Positions 52,394 to 61,384 of a stretch of 64,000 nt of DNA are shown piece by piece (position 1 is the first letter of the stretch; the number at the start of each line of letters is the position of its first letter). A program made the position numbers and the translations under genes. The notes below the pieces were generated by a model that saw only the letters and a list, made by a program, of their open reading frames with translations, did no database searches and had not been told where the DNA came from. The DNA is from Pedobacter chitinilyticus (GTDB lineage Bacteria > Bacteroidota > Bacteroidia > Sphingobacteriales > Sphingobacteriaceae): contig NZ_QMHN01000001.1 of the NCBI RefSeq assembly GCF_003313385.1, forward strand, positions 1,166,097 through 1,230,096, given 5' to 3'.

Positions 52394-53881
52394 ATGAGCA
52401 ATTACATTTTATCTCTAGACCAAGGGACAACAAGTTCACGTGCCATTGTTTTCGACCACAGTGGCGAAATCATTGCCATAGCCCAAAAGGAATTTACGCA
52501 GATATATCCCGAAGCTGGATGGGTAGAGCACAACCCTGGTGAAATTTGGTCTACCCAACTATCCGTAGCTACCGAGGTCATTGCCAAAGCTAATTTAACC
52601 GCTGCCGATATCAAGGCCATTGGAATTACCAACCAGCGAGAAACTACTGTGGTTTGGGATAAAACCAATGGAAAACCAGTGTATAATGCCATTGTTTGGC
52701 AAGACAGACGAACCTCGGAATACTGTAATTCGATTAAAAAGCAAGGTTTATCTCAAAAGATACAAGAGAAAACGGGATTGATCATCGACTCCTATTTTTC
52801 GGCAACCAAGGTAAAATGGGTTTTAGAGCATTTAGAGGGTGCAAGAGAAAAGGCGGAAAAAGGAGAATTAGCTTTCGGCACTGTTGACAGCTGGTTAATT
52901 TGGAACTTAACTGCAGGAAAAGTTCACGTAACGGACGTAAGCAATGCTTCACGCACCATGCTTTACAACATTCACTCCTTAACATGGGATAAAGATCTGC
53001 TTGAATTATTCGGTATTCCAGGCTCCATGCTACCCGAAGTAAAATCATCGAGCGAAGTGTATGGCACTACCGCAGGGAACATTTTGGCCGCACAAATTCC
53101 AATTGCGGGCATTGCAGGTGACCAGCAATCGGCTTTATTTGGACAAATGTGTACGCAACCAGGAATGGTAAAAAACACTTATGGCACAGGCTGTTTCATG
53201 CTAATGAACATCGGCAAAACTCCAAAAACTTCTACCAATAACCTATTGACCACCATAGCTTGGCAAATTAACGGCGAAGTGAATTATGCACTTGAAGGTA
53301 GCATTTTCATTGCTGGTGCAATTGTACAGTGGTTGAGGGACGAATTAGGCTTGATTGAAAAATCGGCAGATGTAGAGCAGCTTGCTCAAAAAGTTGAAGA
53401 TACACAAGGGGTTTATATTGTTCCTGCATTTGCTGGACTAGGTGCGCCCTACTGGAACCAAGATGCCAGAGGCACCATCACAGGCATTACTCGTGGCACC
53501 AACAAATCGCACATGGCTAGGGCTGCTTTAGAAAGTATCGCGTATCAAACCATGGATGTTTTAAATGCCATGCAGGCAGATGCTGGTACTCCTATCGCGG
53601 AATTGAGAGTTGATGGGGGTGCTACCGCCAATAATCTACTAATGCAATTTCAAGCAGATTTACTGAACTGCAAAGTAGTAAGACCAGAAGTAACTGAAGT
53701 AACTGCCATTGGCGCTGCTTACCTGGCGGGTTTGGCTACCGGATTTTGGCAAAATATCGAAGAAATCAAATCTCAATGGCAAGTAAACAAAACCTTTGTT
53801 GCCAACGCCAATATTGATAATAGCAAACGCATCAGTGGCTGGAAAAAAGCCGTAAGAGCTGCCATTGCAAATACGGAATAA
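52394..53881 (+). CDS. glpK: glycerol kinase
   Basis: The 495-residue FGGY-family kinase phosphorylates glycerol to glycerol 3-phosphate. [16 protein letters not shown] (6-21), [55 protein letters not shown] and the C-terminal [20 protein letters not shown] are all canonical. It is the middle gene of the glp operon between glpD and the glycerol channel. Key residues are intact. Confidence 0.97.
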   Translation: MSNYILSLDQGTTSSRAIVFDHSGEIIAIAQKEFTQIYPEAGWVEHNPGEIWSTQLSVATEVIAKANLTAADIKAIGITNQRETTVVWDKTNGKPVYNAIVWQDRRTSEYCNSIKKQGLSQKIQEKTGLIIDSYFSATKVKWVLEHLEGAREKAEKGELAFGTVDSWLIWNLTAGKVHVTDVSNASRTMLYNIHSLTWDKDLLELFGIPGSMLPEVKSSSEVYGTTAGNILAAQIPIAGIAGDQQSALFGQMCTQPGMVKNTYGTGCFMLMNIGKTPKTSTNNLLTTIAWQINGEVNYALEGSIFIAGAIVQWLRDELGLIEKSADVEQLAQKVEDTQGVYIVPAFAGLGAPYWNQDARGTITGITRGTNKSHMARAALESIAYQTMDVLNAMQADAGTPIAELRVDGGATANNLLMQFQADLLNCKVVRPEVTEVTAIGAAYLAGLATGFWQNIEEIKSQWQVNKTFVANANIDNSKRISGWKKAVRAAIANTE

Positions 53882-53942
53882 TTTTCAGTTGCCATATTTA
53901 ACTATTAACCAAATAACCAGTTCGCACCATTAATCAATCCTT

Positions 53943-54677
53943 ATGAACATTTACGTTGCAGAATTTATAGGTACAGCCATTATGATTTTATTAGGAAATG
54001 GTGTGGTAGCCAACGTGGTACTCAAAGAAACCAAAGGTAACGGCAGTGGCTGGATGGTAATTACCACCGCTTGGGCACTGGCTGTATTTGTAGCAGTAGT
54101 TGTTGCTGGCCCTCATAGTGGAGCACACCTTAACCCAGCGGTAACACTAGCCTTGGCCATTACAAATACTTTTGAATGGACTAAAGTACCTTATTATGTA
54201 CTTGCTCAATTAGGTGGCGCCATTACAGGCTCATTATTGGTATGGCTTTTTTATAAAGACCATTTTGATGTGACCGAAGATAAGGGCTTAAAAGCAGCAC
54301 CCTTCGCCACAGGCCCAGCCATCGCTAATAAAACTTCTAACCTGTTCTCTGAAATTGTAGGCACTTTTGTTCTTATTTTTGTGATTTTCTACATCACGGG
54401 AGGGGAAATGGGCAGCGAAAAAACACCTATTGGGCTTGGCTCTGTTGGCGCATTACCTGTAGCCTTTTTAGTCTGGGTAATTGGTTTAAGCTTAGGCGGA
54501 ACTACGGGTTACGCCATCAATCCCGCAAGAGATTTAGGACCACGAATTGTACATAGCATTATTCCTATGAAAGGAAAAGGCAATAGCAATTGGGGCTACG
54601 CATGGATTCCCATCGTAGGTCCAGTAATAGGCGCTAGCTTAGCGGCATTATTGCACCTGTTCCTAAAAATCAATTAA
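53943..54677 (+). CDS. glpF: glycerol uptake facilitator (aquaglyceroporin)
   Basis: The 244-residue MIP-family channel has six membrane helices and two half-helices with NPA motifs: HLNPAVTLALA (about residue 62) and AINPARDLGPR (about 192). The Asp after the second NPA (NPARD) and the larger GlpF-type loop mark it as a glycerol rather than a water channel. It ends the glp operon, and its 3' end overlaps the convergent hybrid kinase gene by eight bases. Confidence 0.95.
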   Translation: MNIYVAEFIGTAIMILLGNGVVANVVLKETKGNGSGWMVITTAWALAVFVAVVVAGPHSGAHLNPAVTLALAITNTFEWTKVPYYVLAQLGGAITGSLLVWLFYKDHFDVTEDKGLKAAPFATGPAIANKTSNLFSEIVGTFVLIFVIFYITGGEMGSEKTPIGLGSVGALPVAFLVWVIGLSLGGTTGYAINPARDLGPRIVHSIIPMKGKGNSNWGYAWIPIVGPVIGASLAALLHLFLKIN

Positions 54678-56454
54678 CGTGCTTACGTAATTCTTCAAAT
54701 AAATCATCTGGATGGAAAGGCTTAGACAAATAACCATTCATCCCCACCGCCAAAACATCATCCAGCACTTGACTATTTACAGTGGCAGTAAGTGCAATGA
54801 TAGGAACATTCGCTTTGCGATCATCAACTAAACTTCTAATCACTTTAGTGGTTTCGTATCCATCCAATTCAGGCATGTACAAGTCCATTAAAATAAGGTC
54901 GTATTCATTAGCAGCAATCATTTCAAGGGCCATTTTTCCATTTTCGGCCACATCTGGATTAATTTCCATCCTATTGAGTGTTTTACGAATGACCAAGATG
55001 TTTACCGCATTATCTTCCACCACCAAAACCTTCAATTTTGATAAATTAGCAGACTTGCTTTCCTTAACGGCACTATTTTTCACGTCATCAGCAATATCCT
55101 TTCGGTAAGGGAAAACAATATCAAAACTGAACCTTGCCCCATTCCCAATACTACTGTCAATCTGTACCGTCGATTGGTACAGTTCCAGTACTCTCTTCAC
55201 AATAGGGAGGCCCAATCCAGTACCACCATAATTCCTTGTGGTACTTACAGAAGCCTGCACAAATTCATCAAAAATACCTCGCTGCCTGCTTTCCTCTATC
55301 CCAATGCCCGTATCCTCTACTACAAACCTTATCTCAACGCTCTCATCCCTGATTGCCAATTCGCTGCAACTTAATTTCACATACCCCTTCTCGGTAAATT
55401 TAACCGCATTATTCAACAGATTTAACAATACTTGTGTAATACGAGTGGGGTCACCAATTAAAGTGAGTGAACGCAATGGATCTGAAACTTCGAAAGAAAA
55501 ATCAAGCTGCTTTTCTGAGGCCTTCAGCTTTGTTGCTGCGCAGATATTTTCTATTAAATCATACAGGTTAAAAGGCGTACTTTCTAGCTCTACCACATCC
55601 GAATCGAGCTTATTGAAATCTAAAATATCGTTGACCAAAGCAAGCAAGTTCTCTGCTGAAAATTTAAGTACCGAAAGGGTTTCTTCTTGATCTTTACGAG
55701 GTTCCTGATGCAATAACACGTTAGTCAATCCTATCACCCCATTTAATGGTGTTCTAAGCTCGTGCGACATGGTCGATAAAAATCTCATCCTCACATTAGA
55801 AAGCTCCTTAATTTCTTCAATGGTTTTATTTAGCTTCTCATTAGTGTTGTTAAGTTGGTTTTTTGTTTCTGTTAAAGTCGTGATATTCTTGTTAAATACC
55901 TTGAAAAAAAAGTAATGCAAAAATGCAATGGCAAAAAAATCGTAGATCAGCACATAAATATAGATAGGTCTAGCAACCACCTGTGGACCAGCGCCTAAAA
56001 AGAAATAATCCTTACTAAAAAATGTCGCATCAATTAATACTGGTGCAATATTAATTACCGCATATACCCAACCTACCTTTGAACCATGCATATAAAAACC
56101 AAAGGCACAAGCTAACCAAATATACTGTAAAGTAGCTGCGTTAATACCTTGTACATAAATCAAGATATTTGCCCAAACCCCCATCACCGTAATCAAAACC
56201 AACACAATATGCGACAATATTCGCCACACATTAAAGGTGTAATGCACATATAAGGCGATGATGGCCAAAATAGAAATGACAATTGCTCTAATCAGTTGGG
56301 GAATTTGTCCCGTGTAAGCATAAGCAACGGTTAGTGATAAACCGAAAAAGAAATAGGCCATCACCAGATAAAATAACATTTGCGTACGGGCCTGATTGAT
56401 TGGATCGCTTTCCCTAGCAGTTATTCTTTCGATGAAATCTCGTATAAGAGGCAT
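54670..56454 (-). CDS. hybrid sensor histidine kinase/response regulator
   Basis: The 594-residue protein has about six membrane helices (28-190), forming a membrane-embedded sensor without a large periplasmic loop. A coiled coil (about 190-222), HisKA with H231 in STMSHELRTPLNG, and an HATPase domain (NNAVKFTEKG, DTGIGI, GGTGLGLPIVK) follow. A C-terminal receiver domain has D524 in LILMDLYMP and K in YLSKPF. A separate histidine-phosphotransfer protein or response regulator would be needed for output. It is convergent with glpF; function and ligand are unknown. Confidence 0.93.
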   Translation of the reverse strand: MPLIRDFIERITARESDPINQARTQMLFYLVMAYFFFGLSLTVAYAYTGQIPQLIRAIVISILAIIALYVHYTFNVWRILSHIVLVLITVMGVWANILIYVQGINAATLQYIWLACAFGFYMHGSKVGWVYAVINIAPVLIDATFFSKDYFFLGAGPQVVARPIYIYVLIYDFFAIAFLHYFFFKVFNKNITTLTETKNQLNNTNEKLNKTIEEIKELSNVRMRFLSTMSHELRTPLNGVIGLTNVLLHQEPRKDQEETLSVLKFSAENLLALVNDILDFNKLDSDVVELESTPFNLYDLIENICAATKLKASEKQLDFSFEVSDPLRSLTLIGDPTRITQVLLNLLNNAVKFTEKGYVKLSCSELAIRDESVEIRFVVEDTGIGIEESRQRGIFDEFVQASVSTTRNYGGTGLGLPIVKRVLELYQSTVQIDSSIGNGARFSFDIVFPYRKDIADDVKNSAVKESKSANLSKLKVLVVEDNAVNILVIRKTLNRMEINPDVAENGKMALEMIAANEYDLILMDLYMPELDGYETTKVIRSLVDDRKANVPIIALTATVNSQVLDDVLAVGMNGYLSKPFHPDDLFEELRKHVN

Positions 56455-56560
56455 AGAGGTAAATTTAGTGTGTTAACCAATTATACGAAGCTTAAATGTA
56501 AAATCCATCAAATTATACACTTATTGACAAAAAAATAAATAATCTAGCGGCGCCGCTCTA

Positions 56561-57439
56561 CTATTCGTCCTCGTGAAGATGATGCTTTACTTGTGGGTCG
56601 TATATTTCTATCTCACCAAAGCCTTTACGATAAATAAGCCAAGCTATCCATACCATTAAAAGAGCGGTACAGAAAATTGAACCTTCGATACCGAAGGCAC
56701 CGCCAGAAAGATAAGTTGAACCTATGGGCGTAGCTTTTAATGCGCCAGGCATTTCATTACCACTTACATTGTAACCCAAAAGCACACCCTGCGTAAAATT
56801 CCATCCAAAATGGATGCCTATAGCCCATGAAATGTTTTTCCTTTGCAAAGTGTAAATACAAAAAAGCACGCCCGCTAAAAGAATATTAAACAAACCCAAA
56901 GCTGTGAAATTTGGATTTCCAAAATGTGCCAAAGCAAACAATATCCCATTAAAAAAAATAGTGAACCATACAGGATATCGCTCTGCAAAAGCAAATAAAG
57001 GATAAGCCCTAAACAACATCTCTTCAAAAACAGCAATTAGCAAAAAGTAAACTAAGTACAACAATACTGCTGAAACGGCTATATTTTTCAAACTAAAGCT
57101 CACATTACCGTTAAGATAGAGCAACAATGCACAAAGCCCCATAAACACTAAACCAATTACCGAACCTTTTAAGAAACCACTAAGGGCTTTCTCCTTTCTT
57201 ACAAATATGGCATAGAAATCCAGATAAGGCAAAATTCTGAATATCATCAGAGAAGCGCTAATCACTACGACAACTAAGCTGGCCTGTGCCGAAATATCCG
57301 CAAGTAATTGATTTGGCGCTGGAGGCAGCAAATTAAGCTGAACAACTAAACCAAACGGAAGAACACAAACAAAACACAGAAAAATAAATAGCGTAACCCT
57401 AAACACCGGGGCTAGGTGATAAAAAATATTATTTCTCAT
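56561..57439 (-). CDS. CPBP-family intramembrane metalloprotease
   Basis: The roughly 292-residue protein has eight or more membrane segments. The CPBP/Abi motifs are FEEMLFRAYP (EExxxR), FNGILFALAHFGN (FxxxH) and GIHFGWNF (HxxxN). These are the proposed zinc ligands of the family, related to Rce1/MroQ. Substrates in Bacteroidota are unknown. The first ATG is at 57439; the upstream TTG at 57445 is less likely. The start overlaps the end of the NUDIX gene by 11 bases, so both are in one operon with the CDF transporter. Confidence 0.9.
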   Translation of the reverse strand: MRNNIFYHLAPVFRVTLFIFLCFVCVLPFGLVVQLNLLPPAPNQLLADISAQASLVVVVISASLMIFRILPYLDFYAIFVRKEKALSGFLKGSVIGLVFMGLCALLLYLNGNVSFSLKNIAVSAVLLYLVYFLLIAVFEEMLFRAYPLFAFAERYPVWFTIFFNGILFALAHFGNPNFTALGLFNILLAGVLFCIYTLQRKNISWAIGIHFGWNFTQGVLLGYNVSGNEMPGALKATPIGSTYLSGGAFGIEGSIFCTALLMVWIAWLIYRKGFGEIEIYDPQVKHHLHEDE

Positions 57440-57872
57440 ACACAAGTGCTTTCAACAATTCCACAACAGTTTTATCGGTTCTAAAAGTAACATCATCCTG
57501 CGTAAGCTCGTTAATTTTCTTCCACCTAAAAGACTGGCTCAGTCCCTCATCAAAATCAAAAACTTTGATTTTAAAATTCAGTTGCAACGGATGAACGGCT
57601 TTAACCAAATAATAAACACTAATCACCTGGCTTTCGTTAAAGGAAGACTTTTCGTAAAAATCAGTGGTATAAAAATGATTAATCACCTCTACTTCCGCCT
57701 CACATTCTTCCATAAACTCTCGTTTTAACCCATCAATTAGTCCTTCCCCCAATTCCAATCCGCCACCAGGAAATTTGGTAAAATACCGCCCTACTTCAAA
57801 TTCATCACTCAACAAAACTTCTTGATGTTGGTTAATCAGCAACCCGTAAACTCTAATATTGAAATAGCTCAT
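57429..57872 (-). CDS. NUDIX hydrolase
   Basis: The 147-residue cytoplasmic hydrolase has the Nudix box GGLELGEGLIDGLKREFMEEC. It is close to GX5EX7REX2EEXGU, but the usual Gly after EEC is Glu. FPGGGLELGEGL is typical of nucleotide- or diphosphate-linked substrates, which cannot be specified. Its ATG starts on the base after the CDF stop, and its 3' end overlaps the CPBP gene, so the three genes form a tightly packed operon. Confidence 0.9.
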   Translation of the reverse strand: MSYFNIRVYGLLINQHQEVLLSDEFEVGRYFTKFPGGGLELGEGLIDGLKREFMEECEAEVEVINHFYTTDFYEKSSFNESQVISVYYLVKAVHPLQLNFKIKVFDFDEGLSQSFRWKKINELTQDDVTFRTDKTVVELLKALVYEK

Positions 57873-58847
57873 TTATTGAAAGTGCTTTTGATTCTTAGTA
57901 ACGTTCTCCATATTCCATTTAATTTCGGCCCTAAAAGCTTCTGCTCTTACTGTGCAGTTTTCCATTTTGCAATAATGACAGCAAGCAGGCAAACACGGAT
58001 CGGCATGGATAAACAGCTCTGTTTGATGGTTCACAGATTGATTAATAAGCTTATCTATAGCTGATATTTCCTGATGAACGGTGTTCAAATCAAAATAGTA
58101 TGGCAAGGTTACGTGGCAATCGATATGCAAATCGGCTCCATATTGCTGCGCCCTTAAATTATGTACATCAATCCAACTTGGCTGCCTATTTTCTTGCAAC
58201 ACCTTCACCACCTCTTCCACCAGTTCTATATTGCTTTCATCCATTAATCCGCCTACCGATTTTCGGGTAAGTTTATAGCCACTAAAAACAATATAAATCC
58301 CTAAAAGAATGGAAATCACACTATCCAACCATAAAATTTGAGTAAGCTGGATAATGATAATTCCAATCACTAAACCAGCGCTACTTAACGCATCGGTGAG
58401 TAAGTGTTTACCATCAGCCTCCAAGGTTAACGACCTGTTCGCCTTTCCAGTGCTCATCAGAAAAAGCCCTACCACAAGATTAATCAAACCAGTAGCCCCA
58501 ATAATAAGCGCACCGTTATACAAATCACTTACCTCATTTCCATAAAACAAGCTATAAATTGATTTAATCACAATCACTACACCCGCAATGCAAATGAGTA
58601 CTCCCTCTACAAAAGCTGAAAAAAACTCTACTTTTCCATGTCCATACGGATGATTTTCGTCTTTAGGCAACGTGGCCAAGTAAATGCTATAAAAGGCAAA
58701 ACCGCTAGCCAAAACATTCACGATACTTTCAGCAGCATCGGTTAAAATAGCGTTGGAATTGGTAATGAAATAAGCTACAAACTTGGCTAGCATCAATAAA
58801 ATACTGGCACACAGCGATATCAATATGGCTCTTTTATTCGTGGTCAA
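57873..58847 (-). CDS. cation diffusion facilitator (CDF) transporter with Cys-rich C-terminus
   Basis: The 324-residue inner-membrane antiporter has six membrane helices (about 7-195). The CDF metal site residues are in ILTDAAESIVNVLA (TM2) and LLTDALSSAG (TM5), and the cytoplasmic ZT-dimer domain covers about 205-290. The C-terminal end, CLPACCHYCKMENC, adds five cysteines to the usual fold and may bind metal. The start codon is TTG at 58847, supported by TTNKRAILISL, a typical N-terminus, and by a TAATTTTG element 21 bases upstream. It exports a divalent metal such as Zn, Fe or Mn. Confidence 0.9.
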   Translation of the reverse strand: MTTNKRAILISLCASILLMLAKFVAYFITNSNAILTDAAESIVNVLASGFAFYSIYLATLPKDENHPYGHGKVEFFSAFVEGVLICIAGVVIVIKSIYSLFYGNEVSDLYNGALIIGATGLINLVVGLFLMSTGKANRSLTLEADGKHLLTDALSSAGLVIGIIIIQLTQILWLDSVISILLGIYIVFSGYKLTRKSVGGLMDESNIELVEEVVKVLQENRQPSWIDVHNLRAQQYGADLHIDCHVTLPYYFDLNTVHQEISAIDKLINQSVNHQTELFIHADPCLPACCHYCKMENCTVRAEAFRAEIKWNMENVTKNQKHFQ

Positions 58848-58867
58848 AGCTAGCTTGTTTTATCTGC

Positions 58868-58875
58868 CAAAATTA
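58868..58875 (-). promoter_or_regulatory. -7 element of the CDF operon promoter
   Basis: The minus strand reads TAATTTTG (TAnnTTTG), 21 bases before the TTG start of the transporter. Confidence 0.5.
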
Positions 58876-59077
58876 CGCTTAAAAAGTCTTAAGTTTACAT
58901 ACAAAAGCATTGTTTCTTTCCTCAATAAGAAAGCAAAAGCATATTCGTAATTAGACAAGCCAAACGCTAAAATCTTTGGGCAGAAATCCTATTGTCAAAT
59001 TATCAACAAAACCACAAAAACATTAAACAAATGCCATTAAAATACATCTTTTATTAGGGTGTTACAAATAAGGTTTC

Positions 59078-59085
59078 TATATTTG
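59078..59085 (+). promoter_or_regulatory. -7 element of the aminotransferase promoter
   Basis: TATATTTG matches TAnnTTTG and lies 18 bases before the ATG at 59104. It sits within the longer reading frame that begins at 59059, so it supports the shorter gene. Confidence 0.55.
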
Positions 59086-59103
59086 TTATCTCACAAAAGC
59101 ATC

Positions 59104-60300
59104 ATGAGTATTTTATCAGACAGAATAAATAATCTTTCAGAATCCGCTACGCTAAAAATGACCAAACTAGGTCGCGAGTTAGCTGCAAAAGGCGTAAACG
59201 TAATTAGTTTAAGTGTAGGCGAACCAGATTTTAACACGCCAGACCACGTTAAAGAAGCTGCAAAAAAAGCATTGGACGAAAATTATACTCGTTACTCACC
59301 AGTACCGGGCTATCCAGATTTGCGCCAAGCTATTGTAAATAAACTAAAAACTGAGAACAACCTCGATTACGACATTTCTCAAATTGTAGTTTCTACAGGA
59401 GCTAAGCAATCTTTATCGAACGTTATTTTAACCTTAATTAACCCTGGCGACGAAGTAATTATCCCTACACCGTACTGGGTTTCTTACTCTGAAATGGTAA
59501 CCCTTGCCGAAGGAAAATCTGTTTTCATTAACACTTCCATTGAAAGTGATTTCAAAATCACCCCCGAGCAATTAGAAGCGGCCATTACTCCAAAAAGTAA
59601 GTTGTTCATGTTCTCTTCGCCAAACAACCCAACAGGTACCGTTTACAGCAAAGATGAACTCGCAGCGCTAGCTAAAGTATTCGAAAAATACCCTAACATC
59701 TACATCCTTTCAGATGAGATTTACGAACATATCAACTTTGTAGACAAACACGAATCGATTGCTCAATTTCCAAGCATTAAAGACCGTGTAATTATCGTAA
59801 ATGGCTTCTCTAAAGCATTTGCAATGACAGGATGGCGTTTAGGCTACATTGCTGCAAACAAAGAAATTGCTGCTGCAAATGATAAACTACAAGGCCAAAC
59901 TACTTCGGGCACCTGCTCTATTGCACAACGTGCCGGTATCGTAGCTTACGAGCAAGGTTTAGATACCGTTAACGAGATGAAGAAAGCTTTCGAACGTCGT
60001 CGCCAGTTGGTGTACGATTTGTTGAAAGAAATTCCGGGAGTAAAAACCAACCTACCAGAAGGTGCATTCTATTTCTTCCCAGAAATCAGCTCGTTTTTTG
60101 GCAAAAAAGATGCAGAAGGCAACGTAATCAAAAACTCTAGCGACTTGGCGCTTTACCTATTAAACGTTGGCCATGTGGCTACCGTAGGTGGTGATAGTTT
60201 CGGAAACGACAACTACATCCGCTTGTCTTACGCCGCTTCAGACGAAAGTTTGGTAGAAGCTTTAAGAAGAATCAAAGAAGCACTAGGTAAATTAAGCTAG
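59104..60300 (+). CDS. class I aspartate aminotransferase (PLP-dependent)
   Basis: The 398-residue cytoplasmic enzyme interconverts aspartate and oxaloacetate. It starts MSILSDRINNLSESATLKMT and contains ISLSVGEPDFNTP and FSSPNNPTGTVYS. The PLP lysine is K237 in NGFSKAFAMTGWRLGY, and NYIRLSYA lies near the C-terminus. It belongs to the class I gamma-type aspartate aminotransferases common in Bacteroidota. The frame extends to a GTG at 59059, but the promoter element and the family N-terminus favour 59104. A strong terminator follows. Confidence 0.94.
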   Translation: MSILSDRINNLSESATLKMTKLGRELAAKGVNVISLSVGEPDFNTPDHVKEAAKKALDENYTRYSPVPGYPDLRQAIVNKLKTENNLDYDISQIVVSTGAKQSLSNVILTLINPGDEVIIPTPYWVSYSEMVTLAEGKSVFINTSIESDFKITPEQLEAAITPKSKLFMFSSPNNPTGTVYSKDELAALAKVFEKYPNIYILSDEIYEHINFVDKHESIAQFPSIKDRVIIVNGFSKAFAMTGWRLGYIAANKEIAAANDKLQGQTTSGTCSIAQRAGIVAYEQGLDTVNEMKKAFERRRQLVYDLLKEIPGVKTNLPEGAFYFFPEISSFFGKKDAEGNVIKNSSDLALYLLNVGHVATVGGDSFGNDNYIRLSYAASDESLVEALRRIKEALGKLS

Positions 60301-60323
60301 TCGAATTTCTCATAAAATAACAG

Positions 60324-60355
60324 AAGAGTCTTGGTGAACGCCAAGGCTCTTTTTT
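60324..60355 (+). terminator. terminator after the aminotransferase gene
   Basis: AGAGTCTTGG (60325-60334) pairs with CCAAGGCTCT (60341-60350), with one G-T pair and a TGAACG loop, followed by TTTTT on the plus strand. Confidence 0.9.
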
Positions 60356-60369
60356 GTTAGAAAAGCAAT

Positions 60370-60480
60370 AGCACCACTCCTAGCTCCCCAAAGTCGGGCT
60401 ATTCGCTTCAAGTCCTCATTACGCTACGCTACATTCCGGGCTTTACACTGCTATCCCGTTTAATTAACAACCGTCTGGGC
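60370..60480. repeat. GGGCTATTCGCTTCAAGTCC-type dispersed element
   Basis: A GC-rich 100-base stretch (CACTCCTAGCTCCCCAAAG then CGGGCTATTCGCTTCAAGTCC and CATTCCGGGCTTTACACTGC) stands out from the AT-rich spacer 60301-60553. From memory, very similar elements occur scattered in Sphingobacteriales spacers. No coding function seen. Confidence 0.55.
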
Positions 60481-60553
60481 AACAAACAAAATGTTCAGCA
60501 ACATAGTCCTATAATTTTTATTTAACTTTATAAAAGCCAAAACCATACCCAGC

Positions 60554-61381
60554 ATGAAGCAACTCACTGTTTTGTTTTTAATCTTGTTTGCTTTCACAAG
60601 CTGCAATTATTCTCAATCAAAAGAAAATAATAAAAGCACTGAGCAAAAAGCTTTTAAAAACATCACAAAGTTTGACACGACCACCAAAACGATCCATATT
60701 TACGTGGCCTTGTGCGACAATAAATACCAAGGGATAGTACCTGTCCCTGCAAAAATTGGCAACGGACAAGACCTAAATAGCAACTTATACTGGGGCTGTA
60801 GCTTCGGAATACGTACTTACTTTAAGAAAAGCAAAGAATGGGATTTGATCAAATCTCAAAAGCTAGATTCGGTTAGACTAGAGAGGTTAGTGTTCAAACA
60901 CAAACAAAAAAACTACTATCTCGTTGCTGACGCCTACGACGGACGTTATATTAAACAATGCACAAAAGATTTCCTAAAAAGCAGTGCAGGACAAACAAGA
61001 GACACTATAAATATTAATAAAACTACCATTGGAATATCAGGAAATGCCAAACTAATCTCCTATATTGGACATGACGGCCTCATGGATTTCCAATTACCCG
61101 ATAGTTACCAAAATACCGACAATATTAAAAGAGACGTAATTATTTTAGCTTGTTATAGCAAGAAATATTTCGCTCCTCATTTAAGATCAGCCAATGTTAA
61201 CCCACTAGTTTGGACCACAGGATTAATGTGCCCAGAAGCCTATACCATACATGATGCCATTACAGGCTATCTAAAAAAGGAAAACAATTCACAAATTAGA
61301 ACAAGAGCAGCTTTAGCCTATTCCAAATATCAAAAATGTAGTGAAGGCGCCGCTAAAAATCTATTAGTAACAAACTGGTAA
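60554..61381 (+). CDS. lipoprotein of unknown function
   Basis: The 275-residue precursor has a lipobox (LFAFTSC, Cys about 17). The mature part has THIYVALCDNKYQGIVPVPAKIGNG, SNLYWGCSFGIRTYFKKS, KNYYLVADAYDGRYIKQC and RDVIILACYSKKYFAPHLR. Seven or so cysteines in the mature part are unusual for an exported Bacteroidota lipoprotein. I do not recognise the family. Other strands such as HDGLMDF could be a catalytic or binding loop. It ends four bases before the convergent permease gene. Confidence 0.78.
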   Translation: MKQLTVLFLILFAFTSCNYSQSKENNKSTEQKAFKNITKFDTTTKTIHIYVALCDNKYQGIVPVPAKIGNGQDLNSNLYWGCSFGIRTYFKKSKEWDLIKSQKLDSVRLERLVFKHKQKNYYLVADAYDGRYIKQCTKDFLKSSAGQTRDTININKTTIGISGNAKLISYIGHDGLMDFQLPDSYQNTDNIKRDVIILACYSKKYFAPHLRSANVNPLVWTTGLMCPEAYTIHDAITGYLKKENNSQIRTRAALAYSKYQKCSEGAAKNLLVTNW

Positions 61382-61384
61382 ATA

